This document shows positions 1 to 11,727 of a stretch of DNA of 64,000 bases, in pieces (positions within the stretch are counted from its first letter, which is position 1; each line of letters starts with the position of its first letter). The stretch covers positions 9,905,597-9,969,596 of the forward strand of contig NC_063446.1 of assembly GCF_020379485.1 (NCBI RefSeq), read 5' to 3'. Source of the stretch: Brassica napus (Eukaryota > Streptophyta > Magnoliopsida > Brassicales > Brassicaceae). The notes under the pieces are model-generated. The model was not told where the DNA came from. It searched no databases and worked only from the letters and a program-made list of their open reading frames with translations. Made by a program: the position numbers and the translations under genes.

Positions 1-3
1 GAG

Positions 4-755
4 ATGGGTGGAGGCATGGAGACGAACAAGAACAAGTTCATCGAGGACTGGGGATCCGCGAGGGAGAATCTCGAGCATAACTTCCGATGGACACGTCGCA
101 ACTTCGCTCTCATCGGAATCTTCGGCATCGCCCTCCCCATCATCGTCTACAAGGGCATCGTCAAAGATTTCGTAAGTTCCTAATCTCTCACTCGATTCCC
201 ATCTCCATTTTTTATTTCATTTCTGTTTTTTTTGTGCCCTAATTTTACTGAGAGCATCGTATGAAAGCTAGATCGTATCATATACGTTAATTGGGTTAGA
301 TGTTGTTTAATACGTTTGAATCAGATCTATTCTCTTGTTTGGTTGACATATTATTACCAGAGTGATTGAAGAAACGAGATTTGCTCAAGTGCTATGTGTT
401 TTGTCTTTAAATGCTCACCCTTTTTTTTTTTTTTTTTTGTCTTGATGGGTTTTAGGGCTAAAACTAGCTAATCTGCTTCTCTTTGTATTATTCTGAGTCG
501 CTTAGCAGTTTGTTTGCTGATATCCCTTGTTTTTTTTCCTAAGTTACTGTATTAATTTATCAACTCTGAGCCCTTGAATAGATTATTGTGCAAGGGATTG
601 GTGGAATACTTCAATGACGATTTAGAAATGTGTGTTATGTTTCTCTTGTTGTGCTTCACATCATTACCGTGGACGTAACATACTCAAAACCTTGATTTTT
701 CTTACAGCATATGCAGGACGAAGATGCAGGCAGACCACATAGAAAGTTCCTCTGA
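4..755 (+). CDS. Mitochondrial complex I small subunit, NDUFB4/B15-like
   Basis: Two exons, 4-171 and 708-755, joined by a GT-AG intron, encode a complete 71-residue protein. It starts MGGGMETNKNKF, has one hydrophobic segment at about residues 34-52 (FALIGIFGIALPIIVY) and ends RPHRKFL. Size, the single membrane span and the sequence match, from memory, the At2g31490 product. That protein is annotated as a subunit of the membrane arm of mitochondrial NADH:ubiquinone oxidoreductase (B15/NDUFB4 type). It would be an accessory subunit without redox centres. The start codon is only 4 bases into the window, so the 5' UTR and promoter lie outside. An AATAAA signal lies at 856-861. The family assignment rests on recall; the gene structure is seen directly. 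Confidence 0.75.
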
Positions 756-1773
756 GATTGTTTGCCAGATACACTCTCTTCTGCAAAAGGTCTCAGCGTT
801 GTGAAAGTTTCAAGAAAGCTGATGCTAGAACTATCCTGTTTTGCATTTTGTTCAGAATAAAAGAACATCCAAGGATTATAACGTCTGTTTGAAAAAGTGT
901 GTAATGAATTTTGACATTTCTTTCGATCTGAATTTACCATCTCCAGTACTTAACATTTTGTAAGTGGTCCAGAGCTTTCAGGACACCAAAACAAAGAAAA
1001 AACAAAAGTTTGTGAAATCCAAAACAAAAGAATGGTTATTCATTTCTAAAGTCTACTCGTGCCTTTGATGTAGAGTTTGATCAAGTAAAGTGTACTTGTG
1101 AGATCACATGAAATAAGCATTTGTACGATTGTGCAGCGAATTTGAAGCAATACACCTCGACCGTGTAAAGCATTAGCTAAAGACTTTGGTCACACATCTT
1201 GGTCTTCTTCTGCCTTCCCACATGCAATAATATATGAACAATAGACAGGAGTTAACTGTTTTAGATTCACTTATTCAAGTATACGATTCTCGCTAATATG
1301 TTGTCTTGTTCCTCAAATTTTAGATATATGGATCAGCAGCCCCTTAAATCGCTTATCTTTAGCCAGATTAAAAAAATTGGCGGGAGGAGGGAACGAACAA
1401 CGGCAACAAAGTTAAACCAACCAGAGACTACTGTCATAACCAAATATAGAAAGATCTCACCATCCATCCAATCTTTTGTGTTTCCCTCTCTCATGCTCCT
1501 GTCTTTCAGGACCTCCTCTTTCTTTCTTTCAACACCAAATAAACATAGAAAACCAAACACAACAAAATCAGAAGAAGCTCCAAGAAAAAGACAATATAGG
1601 AACTTGAGCACAAAAGCTTCTTCTCTCTTCCTTCCCATGGGGTGCATTTGAATAAATATCCTTCTTGAAAACCGCTTTTGATCGATTGTTTATTCATCGA
1701 TCAATCGCGGTTTTTACAAGCTCTTGGACATTTATTCCAAATAAAACCCTTTGCAAGAAAAAAGAAAGATCCC
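756..1773. other. Intergenic DNA: 3' UTR of the complex I gene and CPK24 upstream region
   Basis: No convincing coding sequence. The first part holds the 3' UTR and poly(A) region of the upstream gene. The rest is AT-rich promoter and 5' leader of the kinase gene. Open frames here on both strands overlap each other and have no protein-like composition. Confidence 0.6.
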
Positions 1774-4631
1774 ATGGGAAGCTGTGTCTCATCGCCATTG
1801 AAAGGTTCTCCTTTTGGGAAGAGACCGGTAAGAAGGAGAAACAATAGTCATAGCAAAACATCATCATCTAATCCTAAATTCGTTTCTTCAACTAATCTTT
1901 CCCGGAGATTGCTTTTCCAGCCACCTAGCCGTGTTCTTCCTGAGCCCATTGGTGATGGCATCCTCCTCAAGTATGAACTAGGGAAAGAACTTGGCCGTGG
2001 TGAATTTGGTGTCACTCACGAATGCATCGAGATCAACACTCGAAAAAGGTAAAATCTCTTTCATCTTATATACATCTTGAAAGTCTTCGAGTCTTGAAAC
2101 AAAAACATGACAGGTTTGCGTGTAAGAGGATATCAAAGGAGAAGCTAAGGACGGAGATAGACGTTGAGGATGTAAGAAGAGAGGTTGAGATCATGAGCTG
2201 TTTGCCAAAACATCCTAATATCGTGACCTTCAAGGAAGCTTTCGAGGACGAAGACGCTGTCTATCTTGTCATGGAGATTTGTGAAGGAGGAGAGCTTTTT
2301 GACCGTATTGTTGCCAGAGGGCATTACACTGAACGTGCAGCTGCATCCGTCACTAAAACCATTCTTGAAGTTGTCAAGGTGTGAAATCAAGAAAGTCTCA
2401 AATCTCTTTGTATCGTTTGTTTTGTTCCCGCCTTAGTGTTTACTTGTGTGTGAAGGTATGTCATGAACATGGAGTGATTCATAGGGATCTTAAACCTGAG
2501 AACTTCCTCTTTTCAAATGGAACCGAGACTGCACAACTCAAAGCTATTGACTTTGGTCTCTCCATTAATTTCAAACACGGTACTAATCACATCTCTATAG
2601 TTTGGTCATAGTCCGGGATATAGATTAGTATCAAAAACAATAAACATATTAATTATGGTTTATGGGTTTTTAGATTTTGAACTTTAAAAATATGGAGAAA
2701 TAAATTTAAACTATTATTTCGGAGATATATGGAATGAGTTCATAATTCGGGAAATATCTGATGCTATATAATAGTTTTTGTAGAGAAATAACTTGTAAAC
2801 CTTCTGTTTTTTTTAAATGACTAAGAAGTTTCTGGTTCGTACATTATTCAGGGCAAGGCACAAACCATTTCAAATTCACTCTCTTTAAAGAGTAGACCCC
2901 TCTCAGCTAGACTTGAACTAGGAACTCTTAGACACCTACCGGATAATATAAGAGTTTTAGCCACTAGGCCAATAAGAGTGTTAACCACTAAGCCAACTCT
3001 TCGTTGGTCACTATAGTATAGTTTTATGTAGTTGTTTTGAAGCAAAACTCTGTTTGAACCGATTGAATATTGCAGGCCAACGGTTCAATGAGATAGTTGG
3101 AAGTCCTTATTACATGGCTCCAGAGGTATTGAGACGAGACTACGGTCCTGAGATCGATGTCTGGAGCGCTGGTGTTATACTCTACATCTTGCTTTGTGGT
3201 GTTCCTCCTTTTTGGGCAGAAACTGAGGAAGGAATAGCGCATGCAATAGTGAGAGGTCACATCGATTTCGAAAGAGATCCATGGCCAAAAGTGTCTAAAG
3301 AAGCTAAACAACTCGTTAAGAGCATGCTTGATGCAAATCCTTATAGCAGACTCACAGTTCAAGAAGTCCTTGGTAACTTTAATAACATTTCATTTATAAA
3401 TATAATATGATTAACAAACGACATAAGTTGATGGAGAGAGTTATGTTTTATAGAACATCCGTGGATACAGAACGCAGAGAGAGCACCAAATGTGAATCTT
3501 GGAGATAACGTGAGGACCAATATTCAACAGTTCGTGTTGATGAACAGGTTCAAAAAGAAAGTCCTCAGGGTATGTAAACTTTCTTGACTTCACAAACATT
3601 ATGTATCTATTTTGATTACGCCTCTATGGTGAACAAACGCAAATTAACTTCAGAAAGAAAAATTTGACCCAAAAAAAAAACTTTATAAGAAAACAAAGCT
3701 TAAGAGATCAAAACCTATTGAGGCAAATACCTAATTAGAATTTTATATATTGATGATGTGAATAAAAATTTATAATCATTTAGATCCTTATTTATACTAG
3801 CCTCAAAACCATCTTCTTTTTTTTGTTTCGAAAAACATTCTTATCTAAGTTGAAATAATTTTTTTAGATCGTAGCTGACAATCTACCAAACGAGGAGATA
3901 GCAGCGATAGTACAGATGTTTGAAACGATGGACACTGACAAGAATGGTCACTTGACATTTGAGGAACTAAGAGATGGACTGAAGAACCTTGGACAAGTGT
4001 GTCCCGATGGAGATGTGAAGATGCTAATGGATGCAGCTGATACAGACGGAAACGGGATGTTGAGCTGTGAAGAGTTTGTGACGCTTTCAATACATTTGAA
4101 GAGAATAGGTTGTGATGAGCATTTGCAAGAAGCATTCAAGTATTTTGACAAGAATGGCAATGGGTTTATCGAGCTAGACGAGCTCAAAGAAGCTCTTTTC
4201 GATGATAAGCTAGGCCAGGGTAGTGACCAGTGGATCAAAGATATCTTCTTTGACGTTGACCTCAACAAGGTAAAATGAACAAAGGCTGAGACGTTTGAGA
4301 CTATATTAGGTTTTTGTTACCTTCTGGTGCAAGTTTCCTAACATGTTTTTTTTTTTGGTGATAGGATGGAAGGATAAGCTTTGATGAGTTTAAGGCAATG
4401 ATGAAGTCAGGGACAGACTGGAAGATGGCGTCAAGGCAGTACTCAAGGGCATTGTTGAATGCTCTAAGCATGAAAATGTTCAAAGAAGATTTTGGGGACA
4501 GTGCTCCTAAATCACAGTCCATGGAGTTCCCTATAGCAAGGAAGAGAGCTAAGATACTTGATTCTCCAAAGAACAAATCAATGGAGCTTGGCCTCTCCAA
4601 AACCTATAAACCCTCAGGTCTAAGATACTAA
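1774..4631 (+). CDS. CPK24: Calcium-dependent protein kinase, CPK24-like
   Basis: Seven exons (1774-2048, 2114-2378, 2456-2579, 3076-3372, 3454-3569, 3868-4269, 4365-4631) sum to 581 codons plus stop. The N-terminus MGSCVSS is a myristoylation signal with Cys4 available for palmitoylation, so membrane attachment is expected. The kinase domain has the glycine loop GRGEFG (74-79), the ATP lysine in FACKR (K96), HRDLKPEN (catalytic D191), DFG (212-214) and APEVL. An autoinhibitory/junction region follows, then four EF-hand loops at about 381-392, 417-428, 453-464 and 490-501, all with acidic ligands. The protein phosphorylates Ser/Thr in response to calcium. From memory, Arabidopsis CPK24 acts with CPK11 to restrain the pollen-tube potassium channel SPIK. 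Intron 3 (2580-3075) is unusually long and carries a SINE-like insert. The gene is convergent with the ARI7-like gene. Orthology is inferred from sequence and gene order. Confidence 0.92.
2848..3010 (-). mobile_element. tRNA-derived SINE-like insertion in CPK24 intron 3
   Basis: Read on the minus strand, this intron segment contains tRNA-like A-box motifs (TGGCTTAGTGGTTAAC, then TGGCCTAGTGGCTAAA) and a B-box-like motif (GTTCAAGTCTAGC), with spacing as in a pol III promoter. Brassicaceae SINEs typically begin this way. The two A-box-like stretches about 30 bp apart suggest a partial internal duplication. No clear target-site duplication or poly(A) tail was identified, so the borders are approximate. 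Confidence 0.55.
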
Positions 4632-5265
4632 AGAAAAAAATGAAAAAGAAACACATCTCTTTGGTTTTCTTTTACATATGTTTGGTTTTTGGTGCAACAA
4701 GTGACAAAGAAGTGATTTGATGGTGCTACAAGTGATGGGCTTAAAGTTGCAATGTTCATGTTTTGTTTTTTTTTCAAACTTCACAAATTGAAAATAAAAA
4801 CAAAAGAGAGCATAGAAACCTATTGTAAAGTTGTTTTGAGCTGTAAACAAGTAGAGATACTTTCTTGAGAAGTAACTTGAATTCAATATTCCAAACATAA
4901 ATGGAAAGTAAAGCCAAACACAAAGCAGACACCATTGGCTGCTTTTTTTTTCTATAAAACCAGACACGAGGTCAGTGGATTTGGTTTCACCGAGATTGTC
5001 ATAGCAGAGCATGTGACAGAAGTAAAGTTACAATGTGTAGAGATAACACATACATATTCTTTTACACTATACATGAGTAGGAAGCTTATCACAATCCCTA
5101 CAATCCAAAACCCTCGCACAACACATAAAGAGAAAGAATCACTATGCGAGTGCAGCTTGGGGTTTTTCTTTGATCGTGTTCCAAGGAAACTGATGGAAAT
5201 AATACTTAAGAGTTAAGACCAATTTGGGTTTGTAACCTAACAAGGACATGGTAAATGCTGTTTTA
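4632..5265. other. Convergent intergenic region between CPK24 and ARI7 genes
   Basis: Contains the 3' ends of both flanking genes. It is AT-rich with several short T-runs. I see no RNA gene or coding sequence. Confidence 0.6.
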
Positions 5266-8200
5266 TCAACCAGTTCTGGAACTTCCTTTGCCTTTACCTC
5301 TTGTTTTGCTACTGCAACCTGTTGATTTAGAGCTTGTTGATTTGCTGCTGCAAGCCGCGTGTGAATCTACATCAGCAAGACCGTTCTCTAGAGCTTTCAT
5401 CAGATTCTCAAAGTAATTTTTCGTTACGCTGTAACAATAAAATATATGCACAGGTTTTAGTTTGGCGTTCATAAAGCATAATCTTGTGTTGAAAGTATCC
5501 TCTAGGTGAAGGGAGCTACTTCATAAAACTACCACAGGACCTGACTATGACTCTTACTGTATGACTTCATTATTCCTTTAAATATATATATTCCACAGAA
5601 TCTGTCTGAAGATCTGAAACAACATGATAGAACGCTTGCCTGGTCAAACCAGCTAGTTTTGTCCGGAAATCATTGAAATCTTTTGATGGGCCTTCCGCGT
5701 TGAGAAATTGAAGCAAGTCCTTCTCTACGCATTGATGGAGCCTCTCCAAACCTGACTCAGCTTCCCCTGAACAATATGAAAAAAAAAGTTAAGCTGCTTC
5801 TGAAGCAATGGACAGAGAGATACAACAAGAAAACGTTATACACACGAGGGTACTGACCTTGCAAATACTCGAAAAACACTCGCTTGGCATGTTCATGATC
5901 AGGTAGGTAGTATCCATATGCATATGTCCATTTCAAGACTCGCCTACATTCGATGATCTGCAAATGGTAAACTCGCATGAGAAACTGGTATATGAAATCC
6001 CTCACTTGTTTATCTAAACACATTTAACTGCTAACCTGAAGCCAAGCTTCTAAGATGAATTTGAGCTGAGATTCTGGTGTGCACTGTTTATCACTAAGCC
6101 TTTCAAGCTGGAAGAAAATGAGAGAAGTCAAATATAGATAACAGAGTATGAAAAACAGCTAAAACCTTCTACTTTTTTTTTCTGAAAACAGAACCTCCCT
6201 CTCATGGATAAACACAAGATTTTCAAATGCATGCCAATACTTAAAAAAGATACATGATAATATTATGAAGAAGACCAACAAATGCAGTATGCGTTTTATG
6301 ACCAGTAAAAATTTGGTAACATTGCTAAAACAAAACCAAGGGAGTTGCTTTGTCTAGTGAAAAGAAGACGACACCATCCATTCACAACTATGATATTTCA
6401 AGGATCGAGACTATAACTAACTAAGACTAAAACATTCAGAAAGCCATATAACTCTAAAGAACCTAACAACTCTTACATTATGCGTCTGCAGTTGCTGCAG
6501 GTCCGTCATAGCCTTTTGCCTCGACTGTCAAATCACACCAAAATAAAATTCAATAATGAGTAGCTACACAACCTCCTTCTGCGTAACAAGTATAGCTTGT
6601 GCATACCGTTTGATTGCTTGCCCAGCGTTCATAATAATGTGTGTATCTCTCTAGTGAATTTTTTGCCATCTCCCTCCTCCTTTCAGTCTCATCATACTAA
6701 CACAGAGAAAGAAGAGCTCGTATCATTGATCAAAAACATCAGCTCAAATTACTGAGAAAAAAATACCACAAAGGATCAAATAGGTACGCAGGTCTTACCT
6801 GTCCTTCTTGCTTGGCCACCTCGTACCGGTTACAAGCATAAAACCCACCAGTTCTTTCCCCATGATCCATCCATGCACCAAGACAAAGCCTACAGGGATA
6901 ATTAAATACATACCATCATTTTGTAATTCTTGTACTACCGTCACAAGATTATTAAACTGTAAGGCATTGACGAGAACACACTTCCGAGTACAAGATAAAA
7001 GAGAAAACAAAGATGAAGCATTACCAACAGAATTCATATTTACAAGGCGGTGTGCATGTCATATGCATACACCCCTGATTTTTTTCAATTGGCCGCTTGC
7101 ATCTTGGACAGGGCTTTGAATTGGCAAGTATCCTGGGAATAATGAGGCAAAGTTTGATTAGCAATAAATATAAGAAAACTAAAGATGCAAAGGAGTTAGC
7201 AAAGCTCTAAGGTGGTGAAAGATAAAAGAAATAGAGATAGTGTACCAATTCATGTTTTCAGATTCAGCACTGTTCTTTAAAATCCATTTTGAAACTGTGC
7301 TACAATCCACAGGTCGGTGAGACTCCTCTGTGCACTAAAATTCAAATTTAACACACACAGCTATTGATCAACCAGAAAAAATTAGAAGTGATCAAATCAG
7401 TGGGCTTTGAGTCAAGAACTTACATTCCAGCAAAAGCTAAACGAGCACAAGCAGGAAACATCAAAATTTCCAGACCCGGCAACAAAATCAATCGCATAAT
7501 CACACCCCGGGGCCGGACACCACTTCATCTGAACAAGATAACCAAAGCAGAAACAACATCAGGAATAGCAACATATATTTCAACCACTCTAACTAAAATA
7601 GTCAATGTATTATTTTGAAATAAAATGATCTAGGCAGCCTTTACCTTTCTGTTGTCTTCAATATAAGACCTAAGAAAGTACCGATTATATTTCTCCTTGT
7701 CTTCACCAGAAGCTAATTTGTCAACCATATCATGACCAACAGCAGCTAAACAAGAAGGGTCAGGACATCTTAGCATCAAACACCCCGGGCCGTCATTAAT
7801 GGTCGTGCTGATGTAACCTGCAAAAGCATACATTGTAAAAGATAACTTAACAGTAAGCAAATACTGTAGTAAGAAAATAGAGCACAAAAGTTGTTTTCAG
7901 AACACTTAATGGTGGAGTATTGAGGATGCTGATTAAAAAAAAAAAAGTACAACAAACCTGTCCAGCATGTAGTGCAGAATGGATGACCGCAAGAAACAGA
8001 AACAATATTCTCGGGAGGGTACGAATCGAAACAGATCCCACATGTAAGCTAAACACCAGATCACGTGTCAGTGAGACATGAATTATAAAGCGAAAAGACT
8101 TAAGATTCTACAATTCAAAGGACATACTTCTGTGTCATCATCAGATGGTGGAACAACAGGATTCTCCAATATGCCAACAGTATTCCTGACCCTCTCTTCA

Positions 8201-9424
8201 TCCGCAAACCATTCATCATGAACTTTACCAACGCTCCTGAATATGAATAACCACACAAGTATGACCAAGGATATATATTGTGTAAAAAACAATAGAGATC
8301 ATTTAATATTATCACCAGCAGAAAATAATTTAGAAAGTTGGTCTGTAACTAGTTGAAGATAAACAAGGAAGCAGATATATAAAGATGAAAGATAAGAAAC
8401 ACATAATGCTAATATCAAACAAACAGTATAATTTAAAAGGCGGTTTACCAGTGATAGTGACGAAGCAGAATACTCGCTTCGACTTCAGTGATGGAGAGGA
8501 CGACGGAAACTCGTTCAATATCATCTACCTGATGCCTGTGAATATCTTCTTCCCTCAGAACACAATAATTTTTCTGAAAGGAAACCATATTTTACAGCAA
8601 TAATGTGTCAATGGTCACAGAAAAATAAGAGTAGACGACGAACGGCAAAAAGAAAACAGGGAAATGACCCTAACAACGCCTCTTTTAATCATATAATGGA
8701 AGTCAAATAAGTAGTCAACAGTGCATACTTGTGGAGAGACTTAAAAAGCTATAGCCAAGGAGTGCAACAAACGATGTAACATATCAACAACGACCACAGC
8801 ACATAAGAACATGATTTGAATTAGGCCTAATTTGAATTTACCGATGAGTTTGGAAGCAGGGTAAACAAAAAAAAAAAGGACAAAAACTCTAACCAAATAT
8901 GAAAATTTCTTGTACTTTTTCAAAGCTTATTCACTAAAAAAACCCAACAATATCATCACAAATCCATCAACAAAACTGATATTCCAACCCTCAGCACCTT
9001 CCATAACTCAGAAGACTATATAACATGGCAATGAAAATGTAGAGGTCTAAAATTAGCTATAAAACATTTGCCCCAATTAACAAAAGAAACGGCAACAAAG
9101 CTCATAACTGAACTAGCCTATAGTACTCCCAGACTTATATAACTTATAATAGAAAGCACAAAGTTTCAAGATTTACCAGCAAACAAGTCATAAAAAAAAC
9201 ACAGACAAAAAACTCTAAAAAAAAAAAGCAATTAGCTTCGAACACACCTGAGAGCGATGGGAGGCGATCATGGCAGAGTCGTCAGCGTCTTCCTCAACAA
9301 AGCCGTAATCGGGTTCTCCATCATCATCATCATCATCATCATCATTATCACTATCCTTGTAATCATCGCTATAGAAATCATCCTCCCCTGAATACATATC
9401 GAGCATGTCATCTCCCGAATCCAT
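5266..9424 (-). CDS. ARI7: RBR-type E3 ubiquitin ligase, ARIADNE7-like
   Basis: Fifteen exons on the minus strand (9424-9248, 8573-8449, 8236-8128, 8048-7958, 7817-7645, 7528-7424, 7334-7246, 7132-7025, 6889-6799, 6696-6607, 6524-6477, 6107-6036, 5957-5858, 5766-5640, 5428-5266) sum to 555 codons plus stop. The acidic N-terminus has an eight-Asp run. Then come RING1 ([10 protein letters not shown]...CGHPFC), the IBR region, and RING2 ([19 protein letters not shown]) with the catalytic Cys at about C311. A helical Ariadne domain and a Ser-rich tail ending SSRTG follow. RBR ligases pass ubiquitin from E2 to this Cys before transfer to substrate. Intron 14 uses a GC donor (ACCAG|gcaagc), required to keep frame. 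Start chosen at the only ATG preceding the conserved acidic MDSGDDML. Gene order favours ARI7 over its paralog ARI8. Confidence 0.92.
5634..5641 (-). other. GC-AG splice donor of ARI7-like intron 14
   Basis: On the minus strand the exon ends ACCAG followed by gcaagc. The donor dinucleotide is GC, not GT. The acceptor is CAG before CGTAACGAAA. Only this junction gives the expected peptide ([14 protein letters not shown]) and keeps the frame to the stop. Confidence 0.8.
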
Positions 9425-9642
9425 GATCCCAAGAACCGAGATTTAGAGGAATTTTAGATCTACTCTTTTCCTAGGGTTTGGTTTGGTTTGGTTTGGATGT
9501 GGATTTTAGTTTGGTAATGAAATGAACAAGGAATGCAGAGGGAATCAAAGGAAGAGTGGATCGATTGGGTTTGCGATTTACTGGGGGAGGGAGGGATAGA
9601 GTGTAGACTTATCTCACTTCGTTTCCCTTTTCATTAAGGTGG

Positions 9643-10534
9643 GGGTATTGGATTTAGAAATTTGATAGAATTTGAAGGAATTATGGTTTCCATTAAATTC
9701 TAGTGTTATTCAATTGTGTATTTTATCAATTCTTTTAAATTTTTGTGTTATTCAATTGCATATTTTATCAATTCATTTAAATTCTAGTGTTATTCAATAT
9801 TTGTTAGATTTAATAGGAATGTCATTTGAAAAGAATTTAATGGAAAATGTAATGTAAAATGCAAAGGATCAATTCCTTGCTTTTATGAAGGGATTTGTTA
9901 TTTTTAGAACCAATTTGACCCCACGATAACCCACTACGTCTTTAGAAGACATATCACCTACACCAGCCCAATTCCATGTCTCTCCTTTTCCAAAAACGGA
10001 ACCGAAAAACTGAAATAGAATCAAACCAAATTATTCGAAACCAAAATCGGACCGCCTCAAATATCTGAATGGTTTCTATATTTCTATATCTGAATAACCG
10101 AATCGGAAACGTAACCGAACCGAAAACCGAACGGTACCCGAATATCCAAAAAAACAAGTTTCAACACTTTGATATAAAATAAAATGTCATCAGTTTCACT
10201 CAACCCGAATGCCCATGGCTAGTTCACCCAAAAAGATTCCTTTAGTAAAAAAAATCTATCTACAAAAAGTAAAATTTTCCAAAGTGTTTTATTTTGGTAA
10301 AAAAATATCTAAGAGTTAACTACTAGTTGTGTATTTTTTCGTTATCATTCATAGCGTTAGTATTACCACTTGAATTCCATCAAATTAATTTACATTCACT
10401 TAAATTCTATGGCAAAAGGTAAACATAAGAATTAGACAATTGCATTAAAATCTCATAAAATCATTTAAAATACTGCAAAAGTTATTACACGTGAATTCTT
10501 TCAAATTCTTGAATTCAATACCACCCCCGGGCAA
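9643..10534. mobile_element. MITE with about 35-bp terminal inverted repeats
   Basis: The left end (GGGGGTATTGGATTTAGAAA) and the reverse complement of the right end (GGGGGTGGTATTGAATTCAA) match, continuing through AATTTGAxAGAATT, so the element is about 890 bp. Inside, a unit of about 48 bp (core GTGTTATTCAATT) is repeated three times at 9690-9810. A segment at 9980-10145 is rich in ACCGAA/CGAACC motifs, as in many Brassicaceae non-autonomous elements, and may be a nested insertion. No clear target duplication was found. The superfamily is uncertain; the G-rich terminus suggests PIF/Harbinger. Confidence 0.55.
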
Positions 10535-11727
10535 AAACCTAACATGTCTCTCACCAAACCATAAAATTGTTTATTTGTTTTTCCCGACAAAAACATAAAC
10601 GAATGTGGAAACAAAAAGATGATTTTTTTTTTTTGTTTTGCTTTTGGGGTAAACAAAAGTTTGAATATTTATTTCATAAGTCTACTCAGATTAATTTGAA
10701 TGAATATTTATTTAGAAATTGCGATCAGAAAATTGAGGCATTTATTTATTTTAGTGAGAGATTACATATGAAGTTTTTATCTGAATAATACAATTATTAT
10801 AACTTAGTTATTAATTAATTTTAATATTTAAACGAAAATTAAATTAAATACATTATAAATATGTTTTGTAGAGTTCTTAAAATATTCTTGGAGATATTCA
10901 TTTGTTTTAGGGAAAATTGGATAAATATATTTATATAAGACTTTATTTTGAAAACTACATCTTTATTTTATTTTTGATAAATACACTTTTGTATTAGCAA
11001 ATTTAATTATCCAAACTAAATAGTTATAATTATTTTAATATTTTGGCATCATGATTATTTTAAAAAATAATTTAAAAATCAAAAAGAATCAGATTTTTTA
11101 AGTAATATTTTTGATATATTTGTAAATCTTTTCTTTAACGAAAATCAAATATTATTTTATCTTTTTCGAAGGGTGAATCGGAACAGTGTACAGCCGGTGT
11201 AACAAACAAGATATATTTATAAATCTTACTTTTTCATTTTGTCTATCTTCTCTTTCTTCTCGTCCTCATTTCTTTCTTGTTCGGTATTTGATATAGTATA
11301 TTTTCTCAGATCTCTGGCTCTCCATTTGTGTATAGTTAATGAGATTTCAACCACTAAAATATTTTAATGCTTTCACAGAAACAAAAAGTCAAAGCATCAC
11401 TCACAGAGACCGATTCTAATGGGATTATTCTTATTGATTGTTTATACAGCTAGTTTTATCATCCGTATGTTTCATGTTTGTAAAAAGTCTTGTACTAATG
11501 TTTTGGAGCAACACCGAAACGTTAATAGCTAGCTAATCCCACAACTATGCTAGACTTGTGCATATGCCTCCTATAGACATACAAATACTCTTCGAAAGTA
11601 GAAAAAAGGCTAGAATTTTGTCAAATAGAAAACGAACCATACAAGCAAACCAACCACATAGCAGTGTCATAGATTTCTGGAGGTTCACTAAACACATTTA
11701 TTGTCCGTACTCCGTAGCTTCAAGTAG
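10535..11727. other. AT-rich intergenic DNA
   Basis: Very AT-rich sequence with no coding signature on either strand. The last 150 bases probably include the 3' UTR of the F-box gene. Confidence 0.6.

Noticed and set aside
656..940. 94-codon minus-strand open frame
   Set aside because: It overlaps exon 2 and the 3' UTR of the complex I gene on the opposite strand and has no protein-like features.
1298..1651. 117-codon plus-strand open frame before CPK24
   Set aside because: Antisense frames of similar length overlap it and its composition is that of an AT- and CT-rich leader; no family resemblance.
2848..3010. Functional tRNA gene on the minus strand
   Set aside because: A- and B-box-like motifs are present, but no cloverleaf with a proper acceptor stem and anticodon loop can be formed; SINE origin fits better.
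3845..4268. Two antisense open frames of about 100 codons across the EF-hand exon
   Set aside because: Shadows of the strongly supported CPK24 coding frame.
9954..10157. 67-codon frame rich in Phe/Arg/Ile
   Set aside because: Product of the ACCGAA-type repeat inside the MITE.
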